DNA from: Burkholderiales bacterium
GTDB lineage: Bacteria > Pseudomonadota > Gammaproteobacteria > Burkholderiales > Casimicrobiaceae
Assembly: GCA_015075645.1 (NCBI GenBank)
Contig: JABTUF010000006.1
Location: forward strand, 124,001 to 188,000
Reading direction: 5' to 3'
Length of the DNA: 64,000 bases
Shown here: positions 23,826 to 32,651 of the stretch, piece after piece
Numbering within the stretch: position 1 is the first letter of the stretch
Layout of the letters: each line of letters opens with the position of its first letter
Translations under genes and position numbers: made by a program
The notes under the pieces: model-generated
What the model was told of the DNA's origin: nothing
The model's database searches: none
The model's input: only the letters and a program-made list of their open reading frames with translations

Positions 23826-24472
23826 CCGAGGCCTCCCTGCGCCGAGGCCGACTTCGCCGGGACCGGTGCGCCCGCCGGCGGGGCCGGCGGCCTCGTCGGT
23901 TGCACGCGCTTGACCTGGAAATTGAGCGTGAACTCGTTGACCTGCTGCGGTGCCGCGCCGCGCGCGGCGCCCGGCAGCGTCACGAGCTTGATCTCGACCA
24001 GTTCCGGCGACGCGAGCCAGGGGGAAGCCTCGATGTTGCGCATCAGCGTCGAGACCCGGGCATTGGACTGCGCGTAGCCGATCATCTGGACCCGCTCGCC
24101 GGTCTGGTGGATCGACCTGAGGTAGATCCCGTCGGGCAACTGGCGCACCACCTGGTCGATCAGGTGGACCGCCTCGTTGCGGTTCGCCTGCAGGTTCTCG
24201 ACCACCTGCTTGCGGGCGAGCACCTGCTGGATCTGGTCGCGCAGCTTGTCGATCTCCTTGATCTGCTCGTCGAGCTTCGCGATCTCGGTCTTGAGGAGCC
24301 GGTTGCGGTCGTTCTGCTCGTCGATCTTCGCGGTGAACACCATGTGGACGAGTCCGACGACGGCGAGCGCCAGGATCGCGAGCAGCACGCCGAACGACAC
24401 GAACTGGCGCTGGCGTGCCTGCCGCTTCTCCTCGCGGTGCGGGAGCAGGTTGATCCGGACGGCGTTCGCCAT
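23822..24472 (-). CDS. pilN: Type IV pilus inner-membrane protein PilN
   Basis: PilN docks PilM to the membrane through its conserved N-terminal INLLPHREEKR (residues 7-17), seen here. A transmembrane helix at about 26-47 leads to a coiled coil (LLKTEIAKLDEQIKEIDKLR) and a ferredoxin-like domain. The 216-residue length includes a Pro/Ala-rich tail not usual in short homologues. It lies 80 nt downstream of pilM and overlaps pilO. Confidence 0.94.
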   Translation of the reverse strand: MANAVRINLLPHREEKRQARQRQFVSFGVLLAILALAVVGLVHMVFTAKIDEQNDRNRLLKTEIAKLDEQIKEIDKLRDQIQQVLARKQVVENLQANRNEAVHLIDQVVRQLPDGIYLRSIHQTGERVQMIGYAQSNARVSTLMRNIEASPWLASPELVEIKLVTLPGAARGAAPQQVNEFTLNFQVKRVQPTRPPAPPAGAPVPAKSASAQGGLG

Positions 24473-24552
24473 GGCCTAGCTCCGCGCCTCCGGGCTGCGC
24501 CGACGGCCGGTCGAGGCACCCGCGTGCGACCGAAGGACGCTTCGGGGGGACG

Positions 24553-25644
24553 TCACTCGAAACTCCTCATCGCGAGCCCGGTCGCCACGATCAGCATCGG
24601 AGCGTCGGCCGCGAGCTGGCGCGGCCGGATCCGGTCGCTCACCTGCATCGAGGCGAACGGGTTGGCGATGACGGTCGCCACGCCCGCACGCTTCGCGACG
24701 AGTTCGTCGAGCCCGGGGAGCTGCGCGCAGCCTCCGGCGAGCACGATCTGGTCGACCTGGTTGTACGAGGTCGACGTGAAGAAGAACTGCAGCGCGCGCG
24801 TGAGCTCGAGCGCGAGGGTCTCCATGAACGGCTGCAGCACGTCGTTGTCGTAGTTCTCCGGAAGCCCCTGGTTCTTCTTCGCCGACTCGGCCTCCTCGGG
24901 CGACAGGTTGAACGCACGCTGGATGTCGTGGGTCAACTGATTGCCGCCGAAGGCCTGGTCGCGGGAGAACAGGAACTGCCCGTTCCGCAGCACGTAGAAA
25001 TGGGTGATGTGCGCGCCGATGTCGACGAAGGCGATGTTCTGGTCGCGGCCGTTGGCCGGGAGCGACGGCGTGATGAGCCGGAACGCCTCCTGCGTCGCGT
25101 ACGATTCGACGTCCATCACGCGCGGCTTGAGGCCCGCCGCTTCCGCGATGGCGACGCGGTCCTCGACCTTCTCCTTCCGGGACGCGGCGATCAGCACCTC
25201 GACCTCGTCGGGATTGTTCGGCGCGGGTCCCAGGATCTGGAAGTCGAGATTGACCTCGTCCAGGGCGAACGGGATGTACTGGTTCGCCTCGGCCTCGACC
25301 GTCAGTTCGAGCTCCTCCTCCTTCTGGCCGGAGGGCACGATGATCTTCTTGGTGATCACCATCGCGGCGGGCAGCGCGAGGGCGATGTTCCGGTTCCGGC
25401 TGCCCAGACGCTTCCACGCGCGCTTGAGCGCGTCGCTGACTTGGTCCAGATTAGCGATGTTGCCGTCCTGGACCGTATCCTTGGCGAGCGGCTCGATGGC
25501 ATAGCGGTCGAGCCGGTAGCTGCCCTTGCCGGCCTCGGACAGTTCGACGAGTTTGATCGAGGTCGAGGCGACATCGACGCCGATCAGCGTCGGCGCCTTG
25601 GTCTTGAAGACGTCGAGGACCCCTGAGAAATTTTCGGAAAGCAT
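24553..25644 (-). CDS. pilM: Type IV pilus actin-like ATPase PilM
   Basis: PilM is a cytoplasmic actin/FtsA-like protein that binds nucleotides and the PilN tail. The 363-residue product shows LIGVDVASTSIKLVELSE (phosphate 1), VDIGAHITHFYVLRNG (phosphate 2) and VLAGGCAQLPGLDE (adenosine motif). It opens the pilMNOPQ operon, transcribed divergently from ponA across a 151-bp region of lower GC content. This pairing with ponA is widespread in beta- and gammaproteobacteria. Confidence 0.95.
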   Translation of the reverse strand: MLSENFSGVLDVFKTKAPTLIGVDVASTSIKLVELSEAGKGSYRLDRYAIEPLAKDTVQDGNIANLDQVSDALKRAWKRLGSRNRNIALALPAAMVITKKIIVPSGQKEEELELTVEAEANQYIPFALDEVNLDFQILGPAPNNPDEVEVLIAASRKEKVEDRVAIAEAAGLKPRVMDVESYATQEAFRLITPSLPANGRDQNIAFVDIGAHITHFYVLRNGQFLFSRDQAFGGNQLTHDIQRAFNLSPEEAESAKKNQGLPENYDNDVLQPFMETLALELTRALQFFFTSTSYNQVDQIVLAGGCAQLPGLDELVAKRAGVATVIANPFASMQVSDRIRPRQLAADAPMLIVATGLAMRSFE

Positions 25645-25795
25645 GTCCCTGTCGCCGTCAATGCTGACAACTTACATTAAACTCTGGCAGCAACCCACAA
25701 CGATGTCAAACCTTTTGCCTGCCCGGCGCTTCCGGTGTTGCAAGGTTGCCGAAAACCGGGCGGCTCCGGGCTCCTGACGCAACTTTTATTCCCGC
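25645..25795. promoter_or_regulatory. pilM-ponA divergent promoter region
   Basis: This 151-bp region drives two divergent units and is AT-richer than its neighbours. On the minus strand a perfect TTGACA (25703-25698) precedes TTTAAT, but with 22 nt between them, too long for a standard sigma-70 promoter. On the plus strand an AT-rich patch lies just before the ponA GTG. I cannot define the exact promoters. Confidence 0.4.
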
Positions 25796-28120
25796 GTGCT
25801 AAAGCGCTGGCTCCTCTATACCGGGTCCGTCCTGCTTGGACTGGCCGTCGTCGGCGCCCTCCTGGGCGTCTTCGTGCTGGCATTGCTTTATCCGACCCTT
25901 CCGTCGCTGGAGACGCTCACCGATTACCAGCCCAAAGTCCCGCTTCGCGTCGTTTCCGCGGAAGGCGAGCTCCTGGGGGAATTCGGCGAGGAGCGCCGGG
26001 CGGTCGTCAGGATCGCCGAGGTGCCCGACCTGATGAAGCACGCGATCCTGGCCGCCGAGGACGAGCGGTTCTACCAGCATGGCGGCGTCGATTTCGTTTC
26101 GGTGATGCGGGCGGCCCTGTCCAACGTGTTCACGGGCACCCAGCAGGGCGCCGGGACCATCACGATGCAGGTCGCGCGCAACTTCTTCCTCACGCGCGAG
26201 AAGACGCTGAGCCGGAAGCTCCGCGAAGTCCTGCTCGCCTGGAAGATAGAAGGCAGTCTGTCCAAGGACGACATCCTCGAGCTCTACGTCAACCAGATCT
26301 TCCTGGGCCAGCGGGCCTACGGCTTCGCGGCCGCGGCCCAGATCTACTTCGGCAAGCCGCTGAAGGACCTGACGCCCGCCGAGGCGGCCACGCTGGCCGG
26401 CCTGCCGAAGGCGCCTTCGGCCTACAACCCGGTCTCCAACCCCAGGCGGGCCAAGATCCGGCAGCAGTACGTGTTGCGGCGCATGCACGACCTCCGCTAC
26501 CTCTCGGACGCACAGTACGAGGAAGCACGAAACGCGCCACTGGTCACCCGGCCGGGGGTCAAGGCGACGGCGGCTCCGCTGCGCGCCGAGTTCGTCGCCG
26601 AGATGGCCCGGCAGGTCGTCTATGAGGCCTACGGCGACGAGGCCTACACCCGTGGCATCACCGTATGGACGACGATCCGCGCGTCCGACCAGGAAGCGGC
26701 CGTGGCCGCGGTCCGCAAGGGCGTGGTCGACTACGACCGGCGGCACGGATACCGGGGGCCGGAAGCCTACGTGAACTTGCCGGACGACCCGGCGGGCGCC
26801 GAGCTGGCGCAGGAACGAGCGTTCCAGGAGGCGCCCGACAGCGACAACCTGTTCGCGGCCGTCGTCACGTCTACGACCCCGTCGGAGGTCCGCGCGATCC
26901 TGTCGAACGGGGACCTGGTCCAGGTCGAGGGCGAGGGGCTCAAGTTCGCGGCCCGGGCGATCTCCGACAAGACCCCGGCCAACCAGCGCATCCGGCGGGG
27001 CGCGGTCATCCGGGTGTCCCGCGACGACAAGGGCCGGTGGGCGATCACGCAGATGCCGCAGGTGGAGGCGGCGTTCCTCGCGCTGCGGCCCTCGGACGGC
27101 GAGATCACGGCGCTGGTCGGCGGATTCGACTTCGAGCGCAACAAGTTCAACCACGTGACGCAAGCGCAGCGCCAGCCCGGATCGGCGTTCAAGCCGTTCA
27201 TCTATTCGGCCGCGCTCGAGAAGGGCTTCACCCCCGCGACCGTCATCAACGACGCCCCGTTCTTCGTGCCGGCGGAGAAGACCGGCGCCGAGGACTGGGA
27301 ACCCAAGAACTACGACGGCAAGTTCGAAGGCCCGATGCGGCTGCGCCTCGCGCTCGCCAAGTCGAAGAATCTCGTGATGATCCGCGTGCTGCAGGCGATC
27401 GGTCCCCAGTACGCGCAGGACTACATCGCGAGGTTCGGCTTCGACCCCAAGCTGCACCCGGCCTATCTGACGATGGGGCTCGGCGCCGGCACGGTGACAC
27501 CGGTCCAGATGGGCGGCGCGTACGCGGTGTTCGCGAACGGCGGCTTCCGCATCACGCCCTACCTGATCGCGAAGATCACCGACGCGAAAGGCAGCCTGTT
27601 GTCGGAAGCCGAGCCGGTGCGCGCGGGCGACAACGCCGAACAGGCGATCGATCCGCGCAACGCGTTCGTGATGACCACGCTCCTCAAGGACGTCGTCGCC
27701 TTCGGCACCGCGACGCGCGCGCAGTCGCTCGGCCGCAAGGACATCGCCGGCAAGACCGGCACGACCAACGAGAACGTCGACGCGTGGTTCTGCGGCTTCA
27801 CGAGCGCGCTGGTCGGCATCGCGTGGATCGGGTTCGACCAGCCGCGCTCGCTCGGCGCCAACGAAACCGGATCGGTGGCGGCACTGCCGATCTGGATCAG
27901 CTTCATGCAGCGCGCGTTGAAGGGGCTCCCCGAGGAGCCGCTGGAACCTCCTCCGGGAGTGGTCCAGGTCCGCATCAACGACGAGACCGGGCTGCGCGAC
28001 GACGCGAGCAAGACGTCGGACTGGTTCTTCGCCGAGTCGTTGCCGCGTGGACGCGAGGACTCGCTGACGCCGGCGCCCGGCGGGAAGGCCGCGCAGGACG
28101 TGCGCAACCAGCTCTTCTGA
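25796..28120 (+). CDS. ponA: Class A penicillin-binding protein 1A
   Basis: This bifunctional enzyme polymerises glycan strands (glycosyltransferase 51) and cross-links peptides (transpeptidase). The 774-residue protein has an N-terminal membrane anchor (about residues 8-32), catalytic Glu 88 in AAEDERFYQH, GAGTITMQVARNFFL, an OB-fold insert, and the transpeptidase motifs SxxK (S463-K466 in GSAFK), SKN (523-525) and KTGT (653-656). It starts with GTG. It is divergent from the pil operon. Confidence 0.95.
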   Translation: MLKRWLLYTGSVLLGLAVVGALLGVFVLALLYPTLPSLETLTDYQPKVPLRVVSAEGELLGEFGEERRAVVRIAEVPDLMKHAILAAEDERFYQHGGVDFVSVMRAALSNVFTGTQQGAGTITMQVARNFFLTREKTLSRKLREVLLAWKIEGSLSKDDILELYVNQIFLGQRAYGFAAAAQIYFGKPLKDLTPAEAATLAGLPKAPSAYNPVSNPRRAKIRQQYVLRRMHDLRYLSDAQYEEARNAPLVTRPGVKATAAPLRAEFVAEMARQVVYEAYGDEAYTRGITVWTTIRASDQEAAVAAVRKGVVDYDRRHGYRGPEAYVNLPDDPAGAELAQERAFQEAPDSDNLFAAVVTSTTPSEVRAILSNGDLVQVEGEGLKFAARAISDKTPANQRIRRGAVIRVSRDDKGRWAITQMPQVEAAFLALRPSDGEITALVGGFDFERNKFNHVTQAQRQPGSAFKPFIYSAALEKGFTPATVINDAPFFVPAEKTGAEDWEPKNYDGKFEGPMRLRLALAKSKNLVMIRVLQAIGPQYAQDYIARFGFDPKLHPAYLTMGLGAGTVTPVQMGGAYAVFANGGFRITPYLIAKITDAKGSLLSEAEPVRAGDNAEQAIDPRNAFVMTTLLKDVVAFGTATRAQSLGRKDIAGKTGTTNENVDAWFCGFTSALVGIAWIGFDQPRSLGANETGSVAALPIWISFMQRALKGLPEEPLEPPPGVVQVRINDETGLRDDASKTSDWFFAESLPRGREDSLTPAPGGKAAQDVRNQLF

Positions 28121-28197
28121 ACGATGGCGACCGTCGAGTCCCGGGCGTCCGGCTTCCCCATGCAGCCCGGGCTCCGCCCGGTGTCCGGGATCCTCCG

Positions 28198-28839
28198 ATG
28201 AGCCGGCGCGCGCGACCCGCCGCCGTCTTCGAGGCCCGCCGCGCGGAGCGCCGGCAGGGCCTGGGGCCCGACGGCCATGAGCGCACGAGCCTCGCGCAGG
28301 CGGCGGCGCGCCTCATCGCCGAACACGGGATCTCCGACTGGTCGTACGCCAAGCGCAAGGCGGCACGCGAACTCGGCCTCCCGGAGCGCGCGTCGCTGCC
28401 GCGCGACGACGAAGTCGAGGATGCGCTCGCCGAGTACCACGCGATCTTCGGCGGCGACGAGCACCGCGCGATGATCCGCGAGCGGCGCCGCGAGGCGCTC
28501 GAGTGGCTGCGCCGCTTCGCGGACCGCGGCGCGCGGCTCGTGGGCGGCGTCGCCGCGGGCTGGGCCACCGAACACAGCGACATCCGCATCGAGCTGGAGG
28601 AAGACGACGCGAAGTCGATCGAACTCGAACTCATCAACGCGCGCATCGAGTTCCGGCCGCTGCCCGGTGACGAGGACGGCGCCGGCGAGTACTACATCGA
28701 GACGCGGCGCGGCGGCGTCCGTCTCTCGGTGCGAACGCGCGAAGCGCTGCGCTCGCGTCCGCGCCGCGAACGCGGCGGGCGGGCGGTGCTGCGACTCGAC
28801 GCGACGGCGGTGGAGCAGTTGCTGGGGTCGGAACCGTAG
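28198..28839 (+). CDS. Conserved protein of unknown function, possible nucleotidyltransferase-like fold
   Basis: The 213-residue soluble protein has an Arg/Ala-rich N-terminus (RRARPAAVFEARRAERRQG), a helical region (LAQAAARLIAEHGISDWSYAKRKAARE by parts), and a central stretch REALEWLRRFADRG, LVGGVAAGWATEHSDIRIEL, SIELELINARIEFR. The last resembles the glycine-rich strand plus acidic pair (SDI) of minimal nucleotidyltransferases, so such a fold is possible; this is inference. The C-terminus is basic. It sits 77 nt after ponA and may be co-transcribed with it. I do not know its function. Confidence 0.7.
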   Translation: MSRRARPAAVFEARRAERRQGLGPDGHERTSLAQAAARLIAEHGISDWSYAKRKAARELGLPERASLPRDDEVEDALAEYHAIFGGDEHRAMIRERRREALEWLRRFADRGARLVGGVAAGWATEHSDIRIELEEDDAKSIELELINARIEFRPLPGDEDGAGEYYIETRRGGVRLSVRTREALRSRPRRERGGRAVLRLDATAVEQLLGSEP

Positions 28840-28932
28840 TTGTCCCGCGCCGCGTCGCGAGGGCCGGGGTCAGAGTCGCATGTCCGACGACACCGGCCGC
28901 GTCGACGACCGCTTCCCGCGGGCTCCGGGCGA

Positions 28933-30018
<1,086 letters not shown>

Positions 30019-30139
30019 TCATCGGACCGATCGACATCCGGGTCCTCGACCGGCGCCGCGCGCACCGACCCTTTCGACGACGCGGTCATCACCGCATCCG
30101 GTGACGAAACTTTCGTGGAACTCGCGCGCGACTGCATGG

Positions 30140-30260
30140 TCTGAACTTGCGGACGGTGACGTCTCCCGCTTCCCTCCCTGAGCGGGTGTCCGACGCGACC
30201 GGCAAGCCGCGTCGGGCGTTCCAAGGCCCCGGGTCACTCCCCTTGACTCCGGGGCCTTTT
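30140..30260 (+). ncRNA. Candidate small RNA upstream of hemB, opposite strand
   Basis: On the plus strand three hairpins follow in order: CCCGCT/AGCGGG (30165-30186), CCGACGCG/CGCGTCGG (30190-30215) and the terminator stem ending in TTTTCT. The nearest plus-strand gene ends at 28839, before the hemB coding region on the other strand, so the terminator implies a separate transcript. I could not find a good promoter, so the 5' end is a guess, and no RNA family is recognised. Confidence 0.4.
30223..30260 (+). terminator. Strong intrinsic terminator on plus strand
   Basis: Arms AAGGCCCCGG (30223-30232) and CCGGGGCCTT (30249-30258) pair perfectly, the inner GTCA/TGAC extends the stem, and TTTTCT follows. 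Read on the minus strand, toward hemB, there is no T run, so it does not act well as an engB terminator. Confidence 0.75.
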
Positions 30261-30264
30261 CTAT

Positions 30265-30909
30265 TCACGACAGAAAGCGCGCGAGCACCGCGTCCGCTTC
30301 CGCGAGCCCGATCCGCGCGCTCGCGGAGAAGGTGATCACCTCGACCGCCGCGCCCTGATCACCGAAGTGTCGGGTGAGATCGCGCCTGATCGCCGCGGCA
30401 GCCTTCGCCGCGTCGGAACGTGTGAGCTTGTCGGACTTCGTCGCCAGCACCGCGACGGGCCGTCCCGAAGGCAGGTATCCGTCGAGGAGCGCGAGGTCCA
30501 TCGGCTTCAGGCCGTGGCGCGCGTCGATGACCAGCACGAGGCCGACGAGCGTGGGCCGGGTCGAGACGTAGGTCGCGAGCACCTGCTGCCACGAACGCTT
30601 GACCGAGCGCGACACCGCCGCGTAACCGTAGCCCGGCAGGTCGGCGATGATCGCGCCCGACGGCAGGCCGAACAGCACGATCTGCTGCGTGCGTCCCGGC
30701 GTGCGGCTCGCGAAGGCGAGCCGGTTCCGGCCGGCGAGCGCGTTGATCGCGCTCGACTTTCCCGCGTTCGACCGCCCGGCGAACGCCACCTCGGGCGGTC
30801 CGGGCGGCGGCAACTGCCCCAGGGCCGCGGCAGCGATGATGAACTCGGCACCGCGCAGCACCTTGGGATCGGGCGCGGCCTTCTCGGCTACAATGCCGCG
30901 TTTGGTCAT
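30265..30909 (-). CDS. engB: Ribosome biogenesis GTPase EngB (YsxC/YihA)
   Basis: EngB is an essential GTPase in large-subunit ribosome assembly. The 214-residue protein has G1 GRSNAGKSS, G2/G3 GRTQQ and DLPGYGYA, G4 ATKSDKL and G5 FSASARIG. The start MTKRGIVAEKA is the ATG at 30909; the frame continues upstream but through the divergent cytochrome gene. Its 5' coding part overlaps the putative -10 element of the divergent cytochrome gene. Confidence 0.95.
   Translation of the reverse strand: MTKRGIVAEKAAPDPKVLRGAEFIIAAAALGQLPPPGPPEVAFAGRSNAGKSSAINALAGRNRLAFASRTPGRTQQIVLFGLPSGAIIADLPGYGYAAVSRSVKRSWQQVLATYVSTRPTLVGLVLVIDARHGLKPMDLALLDGYLPSGRPVAVLATKSDKLTRSDAAKAAAAIRRDLTRHFGDQGAAVEVITFSASARIGLAEADAVLARFLS
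30889..30894 (+). promoter_or_regulatory. Putative -10 element of cytochrome c4 gene
   Basis: TACAAT on the plus strand within the first codons of divergent engB, 93 nt before the cytochrome ATG. TTGGGA lies upstream but at a 20-nt spacing, so the match is partial. Confidence 0.4.
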
Positions 30910-30987
30910 GCGCCGATGGTGCGCGCGACCGGGCCCGCGTCCTCCCCGGACGGGGTGCCAACGACCAGCAGGGGGAGGATTCCGGAC

Positions 30988-31620
30988 ATGAAACGCACGC
31001 TGCTCCTGGCCGTCGCCATCGGCCTGCCGGCGTTCGCCGTCGCGCAAGCGCCCGCCAAGCCCGACCTCGCGAAGGCGCGCGACACGGTCAACCAGGTGTG
31101 CGCCGCCTGCCACGGCACCGACGGCACGAGCGCCCTTCCCGCGAATCCTTCGCTCGCCGGGATGCCGGCCGACTATATCACCGCCCAACTGGCGCACTTC
31201 AAGAGCGGCGTGCGGCAGAACGCGATCATGCAGGGGTTCGCCTCGACGCTGACCGACGCTGACATGGTGTCGCTCGGCGCGTTTTTCGCGTCGCAGCCGT
31301 CGAAACCGAACATCGCGAAGGATGCCTCGCTGGTGCGTCTCGGCCAGAAGCTGTGGCGCGCGGGCGATGCGGCGACCGGCGTCCCCGCATGCAGCGCGTG
31401 CCACGGACCGACCGGCGCCGGCATCCCGAAGCTCTACCCGCGCATCGGCGGGCAGTGGTCGGACTACACGCTCGTGCAACTCAAGGCGTTCAAGGCCGGC
31501 GAACGCGGCATGGACAAGGCCGGCAAGGACGTGCAGGGCCGCATCATGCACGGCGTCGCCCAGGGCCTCACCGAAGAACAGATGCGCGCGCTCGCGGAGT
31601 ACGCGCAGGGCCTGCGCTGA
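30988..31620 (+). CDS. Cytochrome c4-type dihaem cytochrome
   Basis: The 210-residue protein has a signal peptide (cleavage after AVAQ/A near residue 20) and two class I haem sites: C38-C41-H42 (CAACH) and C135-C138-H139 (CSACH), each followed by a family-typical axial Met region (IMQGFA; IMHGVA). Cytochrome c4 is a periplasmic or membrane-associated electron carrier feeding terminal oxidases. GGGGGAGG forms a strong ribosome-binding site. It is divergent from engB, an arrangement common in betaproteobacteria. Confidence 0.94.
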   Translation: MKRTLLLAVAIGLPAFAVAQAPAKPDLAKARDTVNQVCAACHGTDGTSALPANPSLAGMPADYITAQLAHFKSGVRQNAIMQGFASTLTDADMVSLGAFFASQPSKPNIAKDASLVRLGQKLWRAGDAATGVPACSACHGPTGAGIPKLYPRIGGQWSDYTLVQLKAFKAGERGMDKAGKDVQGRIMHGVAQGLTEEQMRALAEYAQGLR

Positions 31621-31651
31621 TCGCGGGGCGCCGGCGTCCCGCGCAGCCGGC

Positions 31652-32491
31652 ATGGACGCGGCCGTTCGCGCGCTCGCGGTCTACCCGCTGAAGGGCGCCG
31701 CCGGCCTTCCTGTCGACGCGGCGGAAGTGCGCGTCACCGGCCTTGCAACCGACGGGGTCGCCGACCGCGCGTGGATGGCGGTCGATCCGTCGGGTGTGTT
31801 CGTCACGCAGCGCGAACACCCGAGGTTCGCGCTGGTCCGCACCGCGATCGACGCGGGTCGCGTCGTGCTCTCCGCCCCGGGCGTGGCCTCGATCACGCTC
31901 GAGGCCGACGAGCAGCAACCCTCGCGCCCGGTCCGCGTCTGGCAATCACAGGTCCGCGGCTTCGACGCGGGCGACGGCGCCGCGGCGTGGCTCTCCGATC
32001 GCCTCGGGACTCCGGTGCGCGTCGTGCGCTTCGACGCCGCGCATCCGCGGCCGTGCAATCCCGCGTACGCGGGCGACTCCGGCGCCGAGGTGCGCTTCGC
32101 CGACGGCTATCCGGTGCTGGTGATCGGACAGGCCTCGCTCGACCACCTGAACGCGAAGCTCGCCGCGCGCGGGGTCGCCCCGCTCCCGATGAACCGGTTC
32201 CGGCCGAGCCTCGTGCTCGACGGCCTCGAGCCGCACGACGAGGACCACCTCGAGTCGATCGCGATCGGCGACGTGGTGCTGCGACCGGTCAAGCCGTGCA
32301 CGCGTTGCCAGGTCACCACGGTCGACCAGTCGACCGGTCGCGCCGGCGACGAGCCGCTCGTCACGCTCTCGACCTATCGCCGCGACGAACGATTCGACGG
32401 CATCACCTTCGGCATGAACGCGATCGTGACCGCGGGCGCGGGCGCGACGATCGCGGTCGGCGATCGCGCGGCCTGCACGTTGCGCTTCTGA
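31652..32491 (+). CDS. MOSC-domain molybdenum-cofactor protein (YcbX/mARC-like)
   Basis: The 279-residue protein begins with the MOSC N-terminal beta-barrel (VRALAVYPLKGAAGLPVDAA; DRAWM) and continues with the MOSC domain: NRFRPSLVLDG, KPCTRCQVTTVD (C216, C219) and FGMNAIV. The first Cys of KPCTRC is the position that ligates molybdenum in this family. Such proteins reduce N-hydroxylated compounds or transfer sulfur; substrates here are unknown. The C-terminal ferredoxin domain of E. coli YcbX is absent, so electrons must come from a partner. It lies 31 nt after the cytochrome c4 gene, possibly co-transcribed. Confidence 0.88.
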   Translation: MDAAVRALAVYPLKGAAGLPVDAAEVRVTGLATDGVADRAWMAVDPSGVFVTQREHPRFALVRTAIDAGRVVLSAPGVASITLEADEQQPSRPVRVWQSQVRGFDAGDGAAAWLSDRLGTPVRVVRFDAAHPRPCNPAYAGDSGAEVRFADGYPVLVIGQASLDHLNAKLAARGVAPLPMNRFRPSLVLDGLEPHDEDHLESIAIGDVVLRPVKPCTRCQVTTVDQSTGRAGDEPLVTLSTYRRDERFDGITFGMNAIVTAGAGATIAVGDRAACTLRF

Positions 32492-32556
32492 CCGCGCCAT
32501 TCCGTCAGGGTCGCGCGTGCATTGCCGAATGTTCCGTGACCCAACCGGCATTCACG

Positions 32557-32646
32557 ACGGCGCCCGACGCGCCGCCCCTCAAAAACGCTGCCGCGCCTGT
32601 TCCCTGTTCCCTGTTCCCTGTTCCCTGTTCCCTGTTCCCTGTTCCC
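32557..32646. repeat. Solo terminal module plus (TGTTCCC)7 array
   Basis: Bases 32557-32576 (ACGGCGCCCGACGCGCCGCC) match the terminal module of the composite elements at 48934 and 52086 at 17-18 of 20 positions. About 20 nt on, TGTTCCC is repeated seven times without error (32598-32646). The array stops 5 nt before the protease stop codon at 32652-32654. No REP-like palindromes accompany it. Confidence 0.85.
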
Positions 32647-32651
32647 TGGAG

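Noticed and set aside
25645-25795. Sigma-54 promoter for pilM
   Set aside because: TGGG...TTGCTG on the minus strand loosely recalls the -24/-12 elements, but the invariant GG/GC spacing is not met.
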